A stretch of DNA of 64,000 nucleotides, taken from Aeromonas bivalvium. GTDB taxonomy: Bacteria > Pseudomonadota > Gammaproteobacteria > Enterobacterales > Aeromonadaceae. A program made the translations under genes and the position numbers. Where the stretch lies: assembly GCF_000819765.1 (NCBI RefSeq), contig NZ_CDBT01000008.1, positions 211,916 to 275,915 of the forward strand. The letters run 5' to 3'. Below, piece by piece: positions 38,496-49,262 of this stretch (positions within the stretch are counted from its first letter, which is position 1; each line of letters opens with the position of its first letter). The notes under the pieces were generated by a model. The model saw only the letters and a program-made list of their open reading frames with translations. It was not told the origin of the DNA and searched no databases.

Positions 38496-39875
38496 CTATT
38501 TGTCCGATTTCGGTGACAAGGCCATGTTCCGTCTGGCAACCATTGCGATCAGCAGCAGCACAGGGATGCCGAGCAGGCTGGTGGTGACGAAGAAGGTGCT
38601 GTAGCCGAACTGCTCGACGAAACGGCCGGAAAACCCGGCAAGCAGCTTGGGCAGCAGCAGCATCACAGAGCTGAACAGGGCGTACTGGGTCGCCGAGAAG
38701 GCGACATTGGTCAGGCTCGACAGATAGGTGATGAAGGCGGCGGTGGCGATGCCGGCGCTCAGGTTGTCCAGGGAGATGATCAGGGTCAGCAGCTCCAGGT
38801 TGTGGCCGAGCTGGTTGAGCAGGGCGAACAGGAGATTGGTGCTGGCGGTGAGCAGGGCCCCCAGCATCAGGATGCGCAGGGTGCCAAAACGCATCACCAG
38901 TATTCCCCCCAGGCTGGCCCCCACCAGGGTCATGATGACCCCGTACACCTTGGTGATGGTGGCCACCTCCGTCTTGCTGAACTGCATGTCCACATAGAAG
39001 CTGTTGGACATGACCCCCATCACCACGTCCGAGATGCGATAGCAGGCGATGAGCCCCAGGATCAGCAGGGCCGAGCGGCCATGGCGGGCAAAGAAGTCGG
39101 CGAAGGGGCACCAGATGGCCTCATAGGCCCAGGCGCCGAGTCCCGCCAGGGGGGTGGGCCAGCCATGTTGCAGCAGGAGAGCCTTGCGCTGCGCCTGCTG
39201 CCTGTCCTGGCTCGCCACATCGATGTCGGGCTCGTGACAGCAGAGGGTGGTGACCAGGCCGATGCTCATCATCCCCGCCATCAGCAGATAGGTGAGCTGC
39301 CAGCCGCGGTAGTCATAGGCGCTGTTGCTGCCAAGCCAGGCCGCCAGCGCCAGGGCGCCGGCTCCCGCCATGATCATGGCGAGCCGGTAGCCCGTCATGT
39401 AGGAGGCCGCCATGGCCGCCTGCAAGCGTTCGGGAGCGGACTCGATGCGGTAGGCATCGATGACGATGTCCTGGGTGGCGGAGGCGAACGCCACCAGCAG
39501 GGCGAACAGGGCGAGCTGGGCCAGCTGGGTCTTGGGATCGCAGAAGGACATGCCGACCAGGGCCGCGGCGATCAGCAGCTGGGAGAAGAGCATCCAGCTG
39601 CGGCGCCGGCCGAGCAGGCGCGACAGCAGGGGCAGGGCCAGCCTGTCCACCAGGGGAGACCATAGCCACTTGACCCCATAGGCCAGCGCGACCCAGCTCA
39701 TGTAGCCGATGTCGGTCAGGCTCACCTCGGCTTCCCGCAGCCAGAAGGAGAGGGTGCCGAACACCAGCAGCAGCGGCAGACCGGAGGAGAACCCCATGGC
39801 AAACAGAATAAGGACGCGGGGCTCGAGATAGACCCGCAGGGATTCTCTCCAGCTTGGTTTGCTGACAGCGTTCAA
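38496..39875 (-). CDS. ampG: AmpG family muropeptide transporter (MFS)
   Basis: Inner-membrane permease that imports GlcNAc-anhydroMurNAc peptides from wall turnover; their cytoplasmic level controls AmpR-type beta-lactamase induction. The 459-residue product has about 12-14 hydrophobic helices. Signatures are MGFSSGLPLLLVFGTLSFWL and the MFS loop SPLVDRLALP, plus ASATQDIVIDAYRIE. The start is taken as TTG at 39875 because GAGGAG lies eight bases upstream; an ATG at 39905 would place that site inside the gene. yajG is two genes upstream, recalling the E. coli yajG-ampG pair, and anmK (31070) uses the products. Confidence 0.93.
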   Translation of the reverse strand: MNAVSKPSWRESLRVYLEPRVLILFAMGFSSGLPLLLVFGTLSFWLREAEVSLTDIGYMSWVALAYGVKWLWSPLVDRLALPLLSRLLGRRRSWMLFSQLLIAAALVGMSFCDPKTQLAQLALFALLVAFASATQDIVIDAYRIESAPERLQAAMAASYMTGYRLAMIMAGAGALALAAWLGSNSAYDYRGWQLTYLLMAGMMSIGLVTTLCCHEPDIDVASQDRQQAQRKALLLQHGWPTPLAGLGAWAYEAIWCPFADFFARHGRSALLILGLIACYRISDVVMGVMSNSFYVDMQFSKTEVATITKVYGVIMTLVGASLGGILVMRFGTLRILMLGALLTASTNLLFALLNQLGHNLELLTLIISLDNLSAGIATAAFITYLSSLTNVAFSATQYALFSSVMLLLPKLLAGFSGRFVEQFGYSTFFVTTSLLGIPVLLLIAMVARRNMALSPKSDK

Positions 39876-40250
39876 GTGCCTGACTCCTCGAAAAAAGTGA
39901 GCCATTTTGGCAGGTTCATGGTGCCGCGCCAAGGCGGGCGCTCAGATTGCGGGGATATTGCGGGGATAAAGAGGGGCTCGATCTGCCTGGGACTTGCCGT
40001 GGCAGCGCCGTCAAATGGGGGGCTGGGCCTGTGGTGGGAGGGCGTGCTCGGGGTCCGGCCTCGTCATCGCCCTGGTGGCGCTCAGAGGAAGTCGGTCGGG
40101 AAGTACCTCCCCCATGTGCCAGAAATTGGCGAGTTACCTTGATCCGCGGGGCTGAGCCGGATGGCGGCGAGGGATGGGGGCTGGGCCCTGATGTTGGACC
40201 CGGGGGGGGAGGCGCGATGCAAGGCGGGCCCGGTAGGGCCCGCCTTTGGC
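39876..40250. other. non-coding gap between ampG and ppiA
   Basis: About 375 bases with no supportable gene. It contains the ppiA terminator hairpin at 40221-40247 and a short direct repeat of GCGGGGATA at about 39950-39968. Frames crossing it are short and lack start signals. Confidence 0.6.
40221..40247 (-). terminator. possible terminator after ppiA
   Basis: The stem AGGCGGGCCC/GGGCCCGCCT is strong, but the T run on the minus strand is short. Confidence 0.55.
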
Positions 40251-40799
40251 TCAGTTGGCGAGCAGGCTCGCCTTCTTGAGGATGATGGTGCTGGTGGGCA
40301 CGTCGTTGGCGCGCAGTATGGGGCTGTAGCCCGTCTGCACCTGGGCCAGCTTGTCCAGCACCTCCATGCCCTGTACCACCTGGCCGAATACGGTGTAACC
40401 GGCGCCGGCATTGGCGTTGAGGTTGTTGTTGTCGGCCAGGTTGAAGTAGAACTGGCGGGTGGCGCTGTCTACCGCCTGGGTACGGGCCATGGCGATGCTG
40501 CCGCGGACGTTGGGCAGGCCCCCCTTGGACTCGTTCACCACGGGATCATAGGTAGGCAGCTGCTGAAACTGCTGGTTGTAGCCGCCCCCCTGCACCACGA
40601 ACCCCGGGATGACCCGGTGGAACAGGCTGCCGTCATAGCTGCCATCGGCCAGGTAGCGCAGAAAGTTCTTCACCGTCTGGGGCGCCGCCTTGGGGGCCAG
40701 CTCCACCACTATGTTGCCGTGGTTGGTTTCCAGCTTCACCTTGGGGGCGGCGAAGGCCAGCGGGCAGACCAGCAGGGCCAGTAACATCAGCTTTTTCAT
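40251..40799 (-). CDS. ppiA: periplasmic peptidyl-prolyl cis-trans isomerase (cyclophilin)
   Basis: Speeds proline isomerisation during folding of exported proteins. The 182-residue precursor has a signal peptide MKKLMLLALLVCPLAFA, cut before APKVKLET. Cyclophilin signatures are YDGSLFHRVIPGFVVQGG (about residues 55-72) with the catalytic Arg, and GSIAMAR (about 100-106). It lies downstream of yajG by 26 bases on the same strand, probably in one operon with rlmG and yajG. Confidence 0.95.
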   Translation of the reverse strand: MKKLMLLALLVCPLAFAAPKVKLETNHGNIVVELAPKAAPQTVKNFLRYLADGSYDGSLFHRVIPGFVVQGGGYNQQFQQLPTYDPVVNESKGGLPNVRGSIAMARTQAVDSATRQFYFNLADNNNLNANAGAGYTVFGQVVQGMEVLDKLAQVQTGYSPILRANDVPTSTIILKKASLLAN

Positions 40800-40825
40800 C
40801 GCATATTTCCTTGGACGTTGAGGGA

Positions 40826-41401
40826 TCAGGCGCTCGGTTGGCCCTTGAGGTAACCGCGCAGCTGCTCGTCGGCCATGATCTGCTGGATCAGGTTGCCGAG
40901 CTGCTGGTTCAGCACCCGCTCCAGATCGGCGATGCTGGGTTCACCCGGCCCCTCCTTGCTGGCGCTGGCGTTGAACACCTTGGTCAGGCGGCTGCCCTGA
41001 AAATCGGCCATCACCTGCAGGCTCACCTTGGATTTGGTGACATAGGTGAAGGTCTTCTCGTCGACATTGACCAGGGCATTGTTGACCTGCAGGGTGAGGT
41101 GGGTGGTGCCGCTGCTGCCCACTTCCAGCCCCTGGCCGCGCAGCCCTTCGCCAAGACGCTCGACCAGCAGGGTATTGAGGGGCTGTTCGCTTCGGATGTA
41201 GACGGGGGCCTTCTCTTTTTGCTGGATGGCGAACACATGGGCGGCGGTGCGCTTGTCGATGCCCTCCATGGTGATGCGGTTGCCGGAGTAGTATTGCTGG
41301 TTCGCCGGGATCACCTGGGGATTGAGCAGTGCCGTCTCGGGCCAGTGGGTCGCACAACCGCCAAGCAGCAGGGCGGCGAGCAGCAGAAAGGATGATTTCA
41401 T
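40826..41401 (-). CDS. yajG: YajG family lipoprotein
   Basis: A 191-residue lipoprotein precursor with the lipobox LLGGC (Cys at residue 16). The body matches YajG: a periplasmic domain of unknown function, with conserved SEQPLNTLLVERLGEGLRGQ and the end LSQQL-like DLERVLNQQLGNLIQQIM. The residue after Cys is Ala, so sorting to the outer membrane is likely. It is in an operon with rlmG and ppiA; in E. coli the homologue is next to ampG. Confidence 0.9.
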   Translation of the reverse strand: MKSSFLLLAALLLGGCATHWPETALLNPQVIPANQQYYSGNRITMEGIDKRTAAHVFAIQQKEKAPVYIRSEQPLNTLLVERLGEGLRGQGLEVGSSGTTHLTLQVNNALVNVDEKTFTYVTKSKVSLQVMADFQGSRLTKVFNASASKEGPGEPSIADLERVLNQQLGNLIQQIMADEQLRGYLKGQPSA

Positions 41402-41412
41402 GATGGGGTCCT

Positions 41413-42555
41413 CTAGCGTTTGATGGCTTTCAAAATAACGAATTTATTATTGGATGCAACGACTTGCGCATTGGCAAACAGTCGCTTGAGCTTGTGGTGA
41501 TAGTCCAGATGCCGGTTGCCCACTATCCAGAGCTCCCCCCCTTTGGGCAAGACCCTGTGGGCATCCTGAAACATCTGCCAGGCGATATGGTCCGTGATCG
41601 CCTGCAACTGGTGGAACGGCGGATTGCAGAGGATACGGTCCGCATAGCCGCTCGGCAGACCGTCCAGGCAGTTGTTGACCAGAAAGTGGGCCCGCGCCAA
41701 GGCATCTGGCAGATTGTGCTGGACGTTGAGCCGGGCCGAGGCCACCGCCATGTAGGATTCGTCGATGAAGGTCACCTCCACCTCGCTGTCTCGCGCCAGC
41801 AGGGAGAGACCGAGCACCCCGTTGCCACAGCCCAGATCGATCACCTTGCGGGCGCTGTGAATGGGCAGATTGGCCAGCATGAAGCGGGCGCCTATGTCCA
41901 GGCTGGTGCGCGAGAACACGTTGGCGTGGTTGTGGATCTGCATCCCGCTCCCCTCCAGGGGCCAGACGGTCGGGAAGGGATCGGCCAGGGGAGGGCGCTC
42001 GTCGGGGGCGCTGGCGACGGTGCAGTGAATGAGCCGCGCCTTCTTCCAGGCCAGCGAGGTGCGGGTCTCCCCCAGATAGTGTTCGAACAGCCTGAGGGTG
42101 GAGCTGTGGATCTCCTTGGCCTTGCCGGCTGCAATGATGCGGGTCGCCGGGGTGACCACGGCGCGCAGGGCCAGCAGTTGCTGTTCGAGCAGGGCCTGAT
42201 ACTTGGAGACCTTGATGATCACCAGGGACGGCGCCTCGGGCAGTGGCGCCAGGGCGTCCTGGATGCGGATGCTGGCCGGATCCAGGCCGTTGTCCGCCAG
42301 GTTGGCCAGGGTGCCCTGCTCGCTGACGAAGGAGTCGGTGATGCACAGGGGCTGATGGCCGTGCAGGAAGGCGGCCAGGGCGCCGAAGTTGTCATTCATG
42401 ATGATGACGGGACCGCTGCCGGTGGGAGGCTGCTCGGCCAGGTGCTGGATCAGGTACTCATCGGCGGCATCCCAGGCCTGCAGGGGATCCTGCGCCTGGC
42501 GCGGGTAGCGCAGCAGGGTCAGGCGGCAATGGTCTGTCTCGAGGTGGGTCTGCAT
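41413..42555 (-). CDS. rlmG: 23S rRNA (guanine-1835-N2)-methyltransferase
   Basis: Adds the N2-methyl group to G1835 of 23S rRNA. The 380-residue product has a degenerate N-terminal methyltransferase-like domain and an active C-terminal one with VIDLGCGNGVLGLSLL (about 236-251) and the catalytic LCNPPFHQ (about 307-314). The start MQTHLETDHCRL at 42555 faces bolA across a 147-base divergent gap. It leads the rlmG-yajG-ppiA group. Confidence 0.94.
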   Translation of the reverse strand: MQTHLETDHCRLTLLRYPRQAQDPLQAWDAADEYLIQHLAEQPPTGSGPVIIMNDNFGALAAFLHGHQPLCITDSFVSEQGTLANLADNGLDPASIRIQDALAPLPEAPSLVIIKVSKYQALLEQQLLALRAVVTPATRIIAAGKAKEIHSSTLRLFEHYLGETRTSLAWKKARLIHCTVASAPDERPPLADPFPTVWPLEGSGMQIHNHANVFSRTSLDIGARFMLANLPIHSARKVIDLGCGNGVLGLSLLARDSEVEVTFIDESYMAVASARLNVQHNLPDALARAHFLVNNCLDGLPSGYADRILCNPPFHQLQAITDHIAWQMFQDAHRVLPKGGELWIVGNRHLDYHHKLKRLFANAQVVASNNKFVILKAIKR

Positions 42556-42702
42556 CGAACTCTTTGTCTCACGGCTGGATCGGATGGCGCTATTCTAGCG
42601 GCGGTGCCCCGATTCACCAATCGCCCCGCCGTGCAAGTTCTCCCTGCCCCTCAAAGTCGATAGAATGAGGGCCCATGTCCTTTCCCTCTGTCGGAGTACC
42701 CC

Positions 42703-43017
42703 ATGAAGATGCAAGAGACCATCGAGGCCCGCCTCAGCGAGGCGCTGTCACCCAGCCACCTGGAGGTGCTCAACGAGAGTCATATGCACCGTACCGAGCC
42801 GGGAGCCGAGAGCCACTTCAAGGTGATCGTCGTGAGCGAGGCCTTCGTCGGCCAGCGCCTCATCGCCCGCCATCGCCAGATCAACCAGTTGCTGGCCGAG
42901 CTGTTGGCTGGCCCGATTCATGCACTGGCATTGCATACCTATACGGCCGAGGAGTGGCAGCAAAAGGGGATGGCGCCGCGCACCCCAGGCTGCGTCAGCA
43001 AGCTGGGCCCTCAATAG
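42703..43017 (+). CDS. bolA: BolA family protein
   Basis: A 104-residue protein with the BolA fold: SPSHLEVLNESHMH (about 16-29), the conserved ESHFKVIVVSEAFVG (about 36-50) and the signature H in R-HRQINQLL. BolA proteins bind [2Fe-2S] clusters with monothiol glutaredoxins, and E. coli BolA also influences cell shape genes. GGAG at 42692-42695 is seven bases before the ATG. It stands alone, divergent from rlmG. Confidence 0.94.
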   Translation: MKMQETIEARLSEALSPSHLEVLNESHMHRTEPGAESHFKVIVVSEAFVGQRLIARHRQINQLLAELLAGPIHALALHTYTAEEWQQKGMAPRTPGCVSKLGPQ

Positions 43018-43437
43018 GCAGGGCGATACCCGGGCCGCTGTGATGTTTCGTTAACATCGAACTCACCCCTTGCCGTTTTATCGAACGTTTTTTGGACGGT
43101 ACGCCATCAATTTTTCTAATCTTGCCGGTGCGATCTCGCAGAATACCTCTTAGGTGGTACTTCATGCCGGCGGCGGCGGCATAGGGGATTTTCATGCCGA
43201 CGGGCCGGGCAGCAGCCCAAGCTAATTTTGTGATAGGGGGTTAATTTTCCCCATTTGACGTGGCAGTCATCAAGCCGGAAGTGGTAAACTCAAGCGCTTT
43301 TGACACACCCTGTATGTTGCTGATTTGTTGTTTATTTGTATTCAGCTAGCCATGTGCCGCGTGTGTTCAACAACTCGTCGTGATGTATTTCTCGGCGCTA
43401 ACCATTCTCTCTCCCCGTAACGGTAGTGCAAGTGAGT
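43018..43437. other. non-coding leader region ahead of the nqr operon
   Basis: About 420 bases without a gene. It includes a TTGACA at about 43299 that could be a -35 element, but no good -10 at the right distance, and a TTTCGTTAACATCGAA palindrome-like word near 43046. The nqrA promoter must lie here; I cannot place it firmly. Confidence 0.5.
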
Positions 43438-44781
43438 ATGATTACAATTAAAAGAGGACTGGACATCCCCGTGCTGGGTGCGCCAGAGCAAGTAATCTAC
43501 GATGGCCCGGCCATCACCCGTGTTGCTACACTGGGCGAAGAGTTCGTGGGGATGCGACCTACTATGTTTGTCAAAGTAGGGGATCGCGTCATTAAAGGTC
43601 AGGTGCTCTTCGAAGATAAGAAGAACCCTGGCGTTAAATTCACGGCTCCCGCCACCGGCGTAGTTTCAGAGATCAACCGTGGTGCCAAACGCATTCTGCA
43701 ATCCGTGGTCATCGACATCGATGGGTCTGACGAGCAGGTGACCTTTGAGCACTTTGCCTCCGCCGAGCTGGCCAAGCTCGAGCGCAGCAAGGTGCAAGAG
43801 ATCCTGGTCGAGTCAGGTCAATGGACTGCGCTGCGTACCCGCCCTTTCAGCAAGGTGCCCGCCGTCGGTTCCGAGCCCCGTGCGATCTTCGTGACCGCCA
43901 TGGACTCCAACCCGCTGGCCGCCAGTGCCGAGCTCATCATCAAGGAGCAATCCCAGGCCTTCATCGACGGTCTGACCCTGCTCAGCCGCCTGACGGATGG
44001 CAAGGTGTATGTGTGCAAGGGCGAAGGCAGTCTGCCGCAGGCTTCCGTAGCGCAAGTCCAGGAAGAGGTCTTCGTTGGTCCTCACCCCGCTGGTCTGCCG
44101 GGTACCCATATTCACTTCATCGATCCGGTTGGCAGCCACAAGATCCAGTGGCACATCAACTATCAGGATGTGATCGCATTCGGCAAGCTGTTCACCACTG
44201 GCCAGATCTTCACCGACAAGGTGATCGCCCTGGCCGGCCCGAACGTGGTCAAGCCGCGCCTGCTGCGTACCCGTCAGGGTGCCTGCATCAGCCAGCTGAC
44301 CAACAACGAGCTGCGTGCCGACGAGAACCGCATCATCTCCGGTTCCCTGCTCAGCGGTGCCAAGACCGATGAGGCGCACGACTATCTGGGTCGTTACCAC
44401 AATCAGGTCTGCGTACTGGGTGAAGGTCGCGAGAAGGAGTTCCTGGGCTGGATCAAACCCAGCGCCAGCAAGTTCTCCATCACCCGCACCACCCTGTCTC
44501 ACCTGGTGAAGGGCAAGCTGATCAATTTCACCACCACCACCAACGGCAGTGATCGTTCCATGGTGCCTATCGGCAACTATGAGCGGGTGATGCCGCTGGA
44601 CATCCTGCCGACCCTGCTGCTGCGGGATCTGATCGCCGGTGACACCGACAGCGCCCAGGCGCTCGGTTGCCTGGAGTTGGATGAGGAAGATCTGGCGCTG
44701 TGTACCTTTGTCTGCCCCGGCAAGACAGAGTACGGCCCCATCTTGCGTGAGTGCCTGACCAAGATCGAACTGGAAGGTTAA
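43438..44781 (+). CDS. nqrA: Na+-translocating NADH:quinone reductase subunit A
   Basis: Peripheral cytoplasmic subunit of the sodium-pumping NADH:ubiquinone reductase, thought to take part in quinone binding. The 447-residue product starts [18 protein letters not shown], the standard opening, and includes the biotinyl-lipoyl-like [21 protein letters not shown] (about residues 62-82). The start at 43438 is preferred over an in-frame codon at 43426. It is first of nqrABCDEF-apbE-nqrM, with three bases before nqrB. Confidence 0.97.
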   Translation: MITIKRGLDIPVLGAPEQVIYDGPAITRVATLGEEFVGMRPTMFVKVGDRVIKGQVLFEDKKNPGVKFTAPATGVVSEINRGAKRILQSVVIDIDGSDEQVTFEHFASAELAKLERSKVQEILVESGQWTALRTRPFSKVPAVGSEPRAIFVTAMDSNPLAASAELIIKEQSQAFIDGLTLLSRLTDGKVYVCKGEGSLPQASVAQVQEEVFVGPHPAGLPGTHIHFIDPVGSHKIQWHINYQDVIAFGKLFTTGQIFTDKVIALAGPNVVKPRLLRTRQGACISQLTNNELRADENRIISGSLLSGAKTDEAHDYLGRYHNQVCVLGEGREKEFLGWIKPSASKFSITRTTLSHLVKGKLINFTTTTNGSDRSMVPIGNYERVMPLDILPTLLLRDLIAGDTDSAQALGCLELDEEDLALCTFVCPGKTEYGPILRECLTKIELEG

Positions 44782-44784
44782 GCG

Positions 44785-46014
44785 ATGAGTTTCAAGCAAT
44801 TTCTTGAAAAGATGGAACACCACTTCGAGCCGGGCGGCAAGTACGAGAAGTACTACGCCCTGTACGAAGCGGCCTTCACCATCTTCTATACCCCGGGTTT
44901 GGTAACCCGTAACGCCGCCCACGTCCGTGATGCGCTCGATCTGAAGCGCATGATGATCATGGTGTGGCTGGCTGTGTTCCCGGCCATGTTCTGGGGCATG
45001 TTCAACGTCGGCAACCAGGCCATCGCCGCCATCGCGCACCTCGGCTCCGCCGCCGGTGCCGCCTCCTGGCAATATGGCCTGGCCACCCTGCTGGGGGCCT
45101 CGCTGGATCCGGCGGTCGCCGGCGTCGGCAGCAAGATGCTGATCGGTGCGGCCCACTTCTTCCCCATCTATATCACCGTCTTCATCGTCGGTGGCTTCTG
45201 GGAAGTGCTGTTTGCCATGATCCGCAAGCACGAGATCAACGAAGGCTTCTTCGTGACCTCCATCCTGTTCGCCCTGATAGTGCCGCCCGAGCTGCCCCTG
45301 TGGCAAGCCGCCCTGGGTATCACCTTCGGTGTGGTCATGGCCAAGGAAGTGTTCGGTGGTACCGGCAAGAACTTCCTGAACCCGGCGCTGGCGGGTCGTG
45401 CTTTCCTGTTCTTCGCCTATCCGAGCCAGATCTCCGGCGACGCCGTCTGGGTTGCCGTCGACGGCTTCTCCGGCGCAACCGCCCTGAGCCAGTGGTCCCA
45501 AGGTGGCCAGATGGCACTGATCAACGGTGCAACCGGTCAGGCCATCAGCTGGATGGATGCCTTCCTTGGCAACCTGCCGGGTTCCATCGGTGAAGTGTCC
45601 ACCCTGATGATCCTCATCGGCGCAGCCATGATCGTCTACATGCGGATCGCTTCCTGGCGCATCATCGCCGGCGTCATGGTCGGCATGGTGGTGACCTCCC
45701 TGCTGTTCAACGTCATCGGCTCCGACACCAACCCCATGTTCAGCATGCCCTGGCACTGGCACCTGGTGCTGGGTGGTTTTGCCTTCGGCATGGCCTTCAT
45801 GGCGACCGACCCCGTCTCCGCCGCCTTTACCAACAAGGGCAAGTGGTGGTACGGCGCCCTGATCGGTTTCATGGTGGTGCTGATCCGTGTTGTGAACCCC
45901 GCCTTCCCGGAAGGCATGATGTTGGCCATTCTGTTTGCGAACCTGTTTGCCCCCTTGTTTGACCATTTCGTGGCGCAGGCGAACATCAAGCGGAGGATCA
46001 GTCGTGGCGTTTAA
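44785..46014 (+). CDS. nqrB: Na+-translocating NADH:quinone reductase subunit B
   Basis: Membrane subunit carrying a covalently bound FMN and riboflavin, and forming much of the sodium pathway. The 409-residue product has about ten hydrophobic helices. The flavin-attachment motif S-G-A-T is in [11 protein letters not shown] (about residues 229-239, Thr as the FMN acceptor), the target of the ApbE flavin transferase encoded in the same operon. It overlaps nqrC by 11 bases. Confidence 0.97.
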   Translation: MSFKQFLEKMEHHFEPGGKYEKYYALYEAAFTIFYTPGLVTRNAAHVRDALDLKRMMIMVWLAVFPAMFWGMFNVGNQAIAAIAHLGSAAGAASWQYGLATLLGASLDPAVAGVGSKMLIGAAHFFPIYITVFIVGGFWEVLFAMIRKHEINEGFFVTSILFALIVPPELPLWQAALGITFGVVMAKEVFGGTGKNFLNPALAGRAFLFFAYPSQISGDAVWVAVDGFSGATALSQWSQGGQMALINGATGQAISWMDAFLGNLPGSIGEVSTLMILIGAAMIVYMRIASWRIIAGVMVGMVVTSLLFNVIGSDTNPMFSMPWHWHLVLGGFAFGMAFMATDPVSAAFTNKGKWWYGALIGFMVVLIRVVNPAFPEGMMLAILFANLFAPLFDHFVAQANIKRRISRGV

Positions 46015-46792
46015 TAAAGATTCAACCGTCGGTACCGTCAGCATAGTGGCGGGCCTGTGCCTGGTCTGCTCCATCGTGGTCTCCGTGGCCGCCGTGGGCC
46101 TGCGTCCGGCTCAGCAGCTGAACAAGGCGCTGGACAAGCAGAGCAACATCCTCTCCGTTGCCGGCATCGATACCGCCAGCATCGCCAAGAGCGAGCTGGG
46201 CAAGCTGTATGGTGACAAGATTGAAGCGCGCCTGGTCGACCTGACCACCGGCGAATTCGTTGACGGCGACGCCGACGGCTTCGATTTCAAGCTGGCAGCC
46301 AAGAACCCGGCCGAAAACATTCGTCTGGCGCCTGCCGACGACAAGGCTGGTATCCGTCAGATCTCCAAGCTGATGCCGGTCTTCTTCGCCAAAGACAGCG
46401 AAGGCAAGGTCGACAACATCATACTGCCGGTGTACGGCCAGGGTCTGTGGTCCACCATGTATGCCTTCGTCGCCGTCGCGGCCGATGGCCAGACCGTCAA
46501 GGGCATCACCTACTATGACCAGGGCGAAACCCCGGGTCTGGGTGGTGAGGTCGAGAATCCGGCCTGGCGCGAGCTGTTCGTCGGCAAGAAGCTGTTCGAC
46601 CAGGCAGGCCAACCTGCGCTGCGGGTGATCAAGGGCCATGCCCCTGCAGGTTCCGAGCACGAGATCGATGGTCTCTCCGGTGCCACCCTGACCAGCAACG
46701 GTGTCCAGCACTCGTTCGATTTCTGGATGGGCCCCCAGGGCTTCGGTCCTTTCCTTGCCAAGATCCGCGCAGGAGAACTCAACAATGGCTGA
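46004..46792 (+). CDS. nqrC: Na+-translocating NADH:quinone reductase subunit C
   Basis: A 262-residue subunit with one N-terminal membrane helix (about residues 10-30) and a periplasmic domain holding a second covalent FMN. The attachment motif is [12 protein letters not shown] (about 223-234). The start is GTG at 46004, inside the end of nqrB, with GGAGGA (45992-45997) upstream. Its last bases overlap the nqrD start by eight. ApbE (49263) would attach the FMN. Confidence 0.96.
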   Translation: MAFNKDSTVGTVSIVAGLCLVCSIVVSVAAVGLRPAQQLNKALDKQSNILSVAGIDTASIAKSELGKLYGDKIEARLVDLTTGEFVDGDADGFDFKLAAKNPAENIRLAPADDKAGIRQISKLMPVFFAKDSEGKVDNIILPVYGQGLWSTMYAFVAVAADGQTVKGITYYDQGETPGLGGEVENPAWRELFVGKKLFDQAGQPALRVIKGHAPAGSEHEIDGLSGATLTSNGVQHSFDFWMGPQGFGPFLAKIRAGELNNG

Positions 46793-47417
46793 CAATAGCG
46801 CAATGAAAAAACTGCTGTTGACGCCGGTGCTCGGTAACAACCCCATCGCCTTGCAGGTGCTGGGTGTCTGTTCCGCCCTGGCCGTTACCAGCCAGATGAA
46901 GACGGCGTTCGTGATGACCCTGGCGGTCATGGCGGTCACCGCCTTCTCCAACCTGTTCATCTCTCTGATCCGCCACCAGATCCCCAACAGTGTGCGCATC
47001 ATCGCCCAGATGGCGATCATCGCATCCCTGGTTATCGTGGTTGACCAGGTGCTCAAGGCGTATGCCTATGAGATCTCCAAGCAGCTGTCGGTGTTCGTCG
47101 GCCTCATCATCACCAACTGTATCGTGATGGGTCGTGCCGAAGCCTTCGCCATGAAGAGTGCCCCGCTGCCCTCCTTCCTGGACGGTATCGGCAACGGCCT
47201 GGGCTATGGCGCCGTGCTGCTGACCGTGGCGACTGTGCGCGAGATCCTGGGCTCAGGCACCTGGTTCGGTATCGAGCTGCTGCCGCTGGTAAACAATGGT
47301 GGCTGGTATGTGCCCAACGGCCTGCTGCTGCTGCCGCCGAGTGCATTCTTCATCATTGGTCTGATCATCTGGGGCGTACGCACCAAGGATCCCAAGCAGG
47401 TGGAGGCGAAGGATTAA
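46785..47417 (+). CDS. nqrD: Na+-translocating NADH:quinone reductase subunit D
   Basis: A 210-residue integral membrane subunit with about six helices, paralogous to NqrE. Each of the pair provides cysteines for an intramembrane iron centre; here C is in [13 protein letters not shown] (about 112-124) and VLGVCSAL near residue 29. The ATG at 46785 overlaps the nqrC end, with AGGAG upstream. Confidence 0.96.
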   Translation: MADNSAMKKLLLTPVLGNNPIALQVLGVCSALAVTSQMKTAFVMTLAVMAVTAFSNLFISLIRHQIPNSVRIIAQMAIIASLVIVVDQVLKAYAYEISKQLSVFVGLIITNCIVMGRAEAFAMKSAPLPSFLDGIGNGLGYGAVLLTVATVREILGSGTWFGIELLPLVNNGGWYVPNGLLLLPPSAFFIIGLIIWGVRTKDPKQVEAKD

Positions 47418-47420
47418 GGT

Positions 47421-48017
47421 ATGGAACATTATCTGAGTCTGTTGATTCGTTCGATTTTCATCGAAAACCTGGCCCTCTCTTTCTTCCTGGGCATGTGTAC
47501 CTTCCTGGCGGTGTCCAAGAAGGTCAAGACCGCCATGGGTCTGGGCGTCGCGGTCGTGGTGGTGCAGACCATCGCGGTCCCGACCAACAATCTGATCTAC
47601 AACTTCGTGTTGAAAGACGGTGCCCTGGTGTCAGGTCTGGATCTGAGCTTCCTGAGCTTCATCACCTTCATCGGGGTGATCGCGGCTCTGGTGCAGATCC
47701 TGGAGATGACCCTGGACAAGTACTTCCCGGCCCTCTACAACGCCCTCGGCATCTTCTTGCCGCTCATTACCGTGAACTGCGCCATCTTCGGTGGCGTCTC
47801 CTTCATGGTGCAGCGTGACTACAACTTCGTGGAGTCTGTGGTCTATGGCGTGGGCTCGGGTGCCGGTTGGATGCTGGCCATCGTGGCGATGGCGGGGATC
47901 CGCGAGAAGATGAAGTACTCCGATGTGCCGGACGGCCTGCGCGGTCTGGGCATCACCTTCATCACTGCGGGTCTGATGGCGCTGGGCTTTATGTCCTTCT
48001 CTGGTATTTCCCTGTAA
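47421..48017 (+). CDS. nqrE: Na+-translocating NADH:quinone reductase subunit E
   Basis: A 198-residue integral membrane subunit with about six helices. The cysteines of the intramembrane Fe site shared with NqrD are in [12 protein letters not shown] (about residues 25-36) and TVNCAIFGG (about 118-126). The start [13 protein letters not shown] is standard. It lies three bases after nqrD. Confidence 0.97.
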   Translation: MEHYLSLLIRSIFIENLALSFFLGMCTFLAVSKKVKTAMGLGVAVVVVQTIAVPTNNLIYNFVLKDGALVSGLDLSFLSFITFIGVIAALVQILEMTLDKYFPALYNALGIFLPLITVNCAIFGGVSFMVQRDYNFVESVVYGVGSGAGWMLAIVAMAGIREKMKYSDVPDGLRGLGITFITAGLMALGFMSFSGISL

Positions 48018-48035
48018 TCGGAAAAGGAATCATAA

Positions 48036-49259
48036 ATGGAAATTATTCTGGGTGTGGTCATGTTCACCGTGATCCTGCTGGCCTTGGTGGCAGTCATTCT
48101 GTTCGCCAAGTCCAAGCTGGTGACCGCAGGTGACGTGACAATCAGCATCAACGGCGACCCGGCCAAGGCTGTCAGCAGCCCGGCGGGTGGCAAGCTGCTC
48201 GGCGTGCTGGCCGGCAGCGGTATCTTCGTCTCCTCCGCCTGCGGCGGCGGCGGCTCCTGCGGTCAGTGCAAGGTGCGGGTGAAATCCGGTGGCGGCGACA
48301 TACTGCCGACCGAGCTGGATCACATCAGCAAGGGCGAGGCCCGTCACGGCGAGCGTCTGGCCTGCCAGGTGACGGTCCGTGCCGACATGGACATCGAACT
48401 GCCGGAAGAGATCTTCGGGGTGAAGAAGTGGGAATGTACCGTCATCTCCAATGACAACAAGGCCACCTTCATCAAGGAGCTCAAGCTGCAGATCCCCGAT
48501 GGCGAGAGCGTCCCGTTCCGCGCCGGTGGTTATATCCAGATCGAAGCCCCGGCTCACCACGTCAAGTACAACACCTTCGATATTCCCGAGGAGTACCGTG
48601 GTGACTGGGATCGCTTCAAGATCTTCGATCTGGAGTCCACCGTGAAGGAGCCGATCATTCGTGCTTACTCCATGGCGAACTATCCGGAAGAGTTCGGCAT
48701 CATCATGCTGAACGTGCGGATCGCGACCCCGCCGCCCAGCAACTGGACCGCCCCTCCCGGCCAGATGTCCTCCTACATCTTCAGCCTCAAGGCCGGAGAC
48801 AAGGTGACCATCTCGGGTCCGTTCGGCGAGTTCTTCGCCAAGGACACCGACGCCGAGATGGTGTTCATCGGTGGTGGTGCCGGCATGGCGCCGATGCGTT
48901 CCCACATCTTCGACCAGCTGCGTCGCCTGAAGACTAATCGCAAGATGAGCTTCTGGTACGGTGCCCGTTCCAAGCGCGAGATGTTCTATGTCGAAGACTT
49001 CGACATGCTGGCCGCCGAGAACGACAACTTCCAGTGGCACGTCGCCCTGTCGGATCCGCAACCGGAAGACAACTGGGATGGCTACACCGGCTTCATCCAC
49101 AACGTCTTGTTCGAGAACTACCTCAAGAACCACGAGGCGCCGGAAGATTGCGAGTTCTACATGTGTGGACCTCCCGTGATGAACGCGGCCGTCATCAACA
49201 TGCTGAAAAACCTCGGCGTTGAAGACGAAAACATCCTCCTGGATGACTTTGGTGGTTAA
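48036..49259 (+). CDS. nqrF: Na+-translocating NADH:quinone reductase subunit F
   Basis: Electron entry subunit: takes electrons from NADH to FAD and then a [2Fe-2S] cluster. The 407-residue product has one N-terminal membrane helix, a ferredoxin-like domain with [10 protein letters not shown] and a later LACQV (about residues 69-78 and 110-114), and a ferredoxin-reductase domain with RAYSMANYP (FAD, about 209-217) and [11 protein letters not shown] (NADH, about 279-289). Confidence 0.97.
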   Translation: MEIILGVVMFTVILLALVAVILFAKSKLVTAGDVTISINGDPAKAVSSPAGGKLLGVLAGSGIFVSSACGGGGSCGQCKVRVKSGGGDILPTELDHISKGEARHGERLACQVTVRADMDIELPEEIFGVKKWECTVISNDNKATFIKELKLQIPDGESVPFRAGGYIQIEAPAHHVKYNTFDIPEEYRGDWDRFKIFDLESTVKEPIIRAYSMANYPEEFGIIMLNVRIATPPPSNWTAPPGQMSSYIFSLKAGDKVTISGPFGEFFAKDTDAEMVFIGGGAGMAPMRSHIFDQLRRLKTNRKMSFWYGARSKREMFYVEDFDMLAAENDNFQWHVALSDPQPEDNWDGYTGFIHNVLFENYLKNHEAPEDCEFYMCGPPVMNAAVINMLKNLGVEDENILLDDFGG

Positions 49260-49262
49260 TCC

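Noticed and set aside
43813-46074. A 753-codon frame on the minus strand opposite nqrA-nqrB
   Set aside because: It is a mirror frame of high-G+C coding sequence, rich in His, Gly and Gln, with no domain; the opposite strand carries clear nqrA and nqrB.
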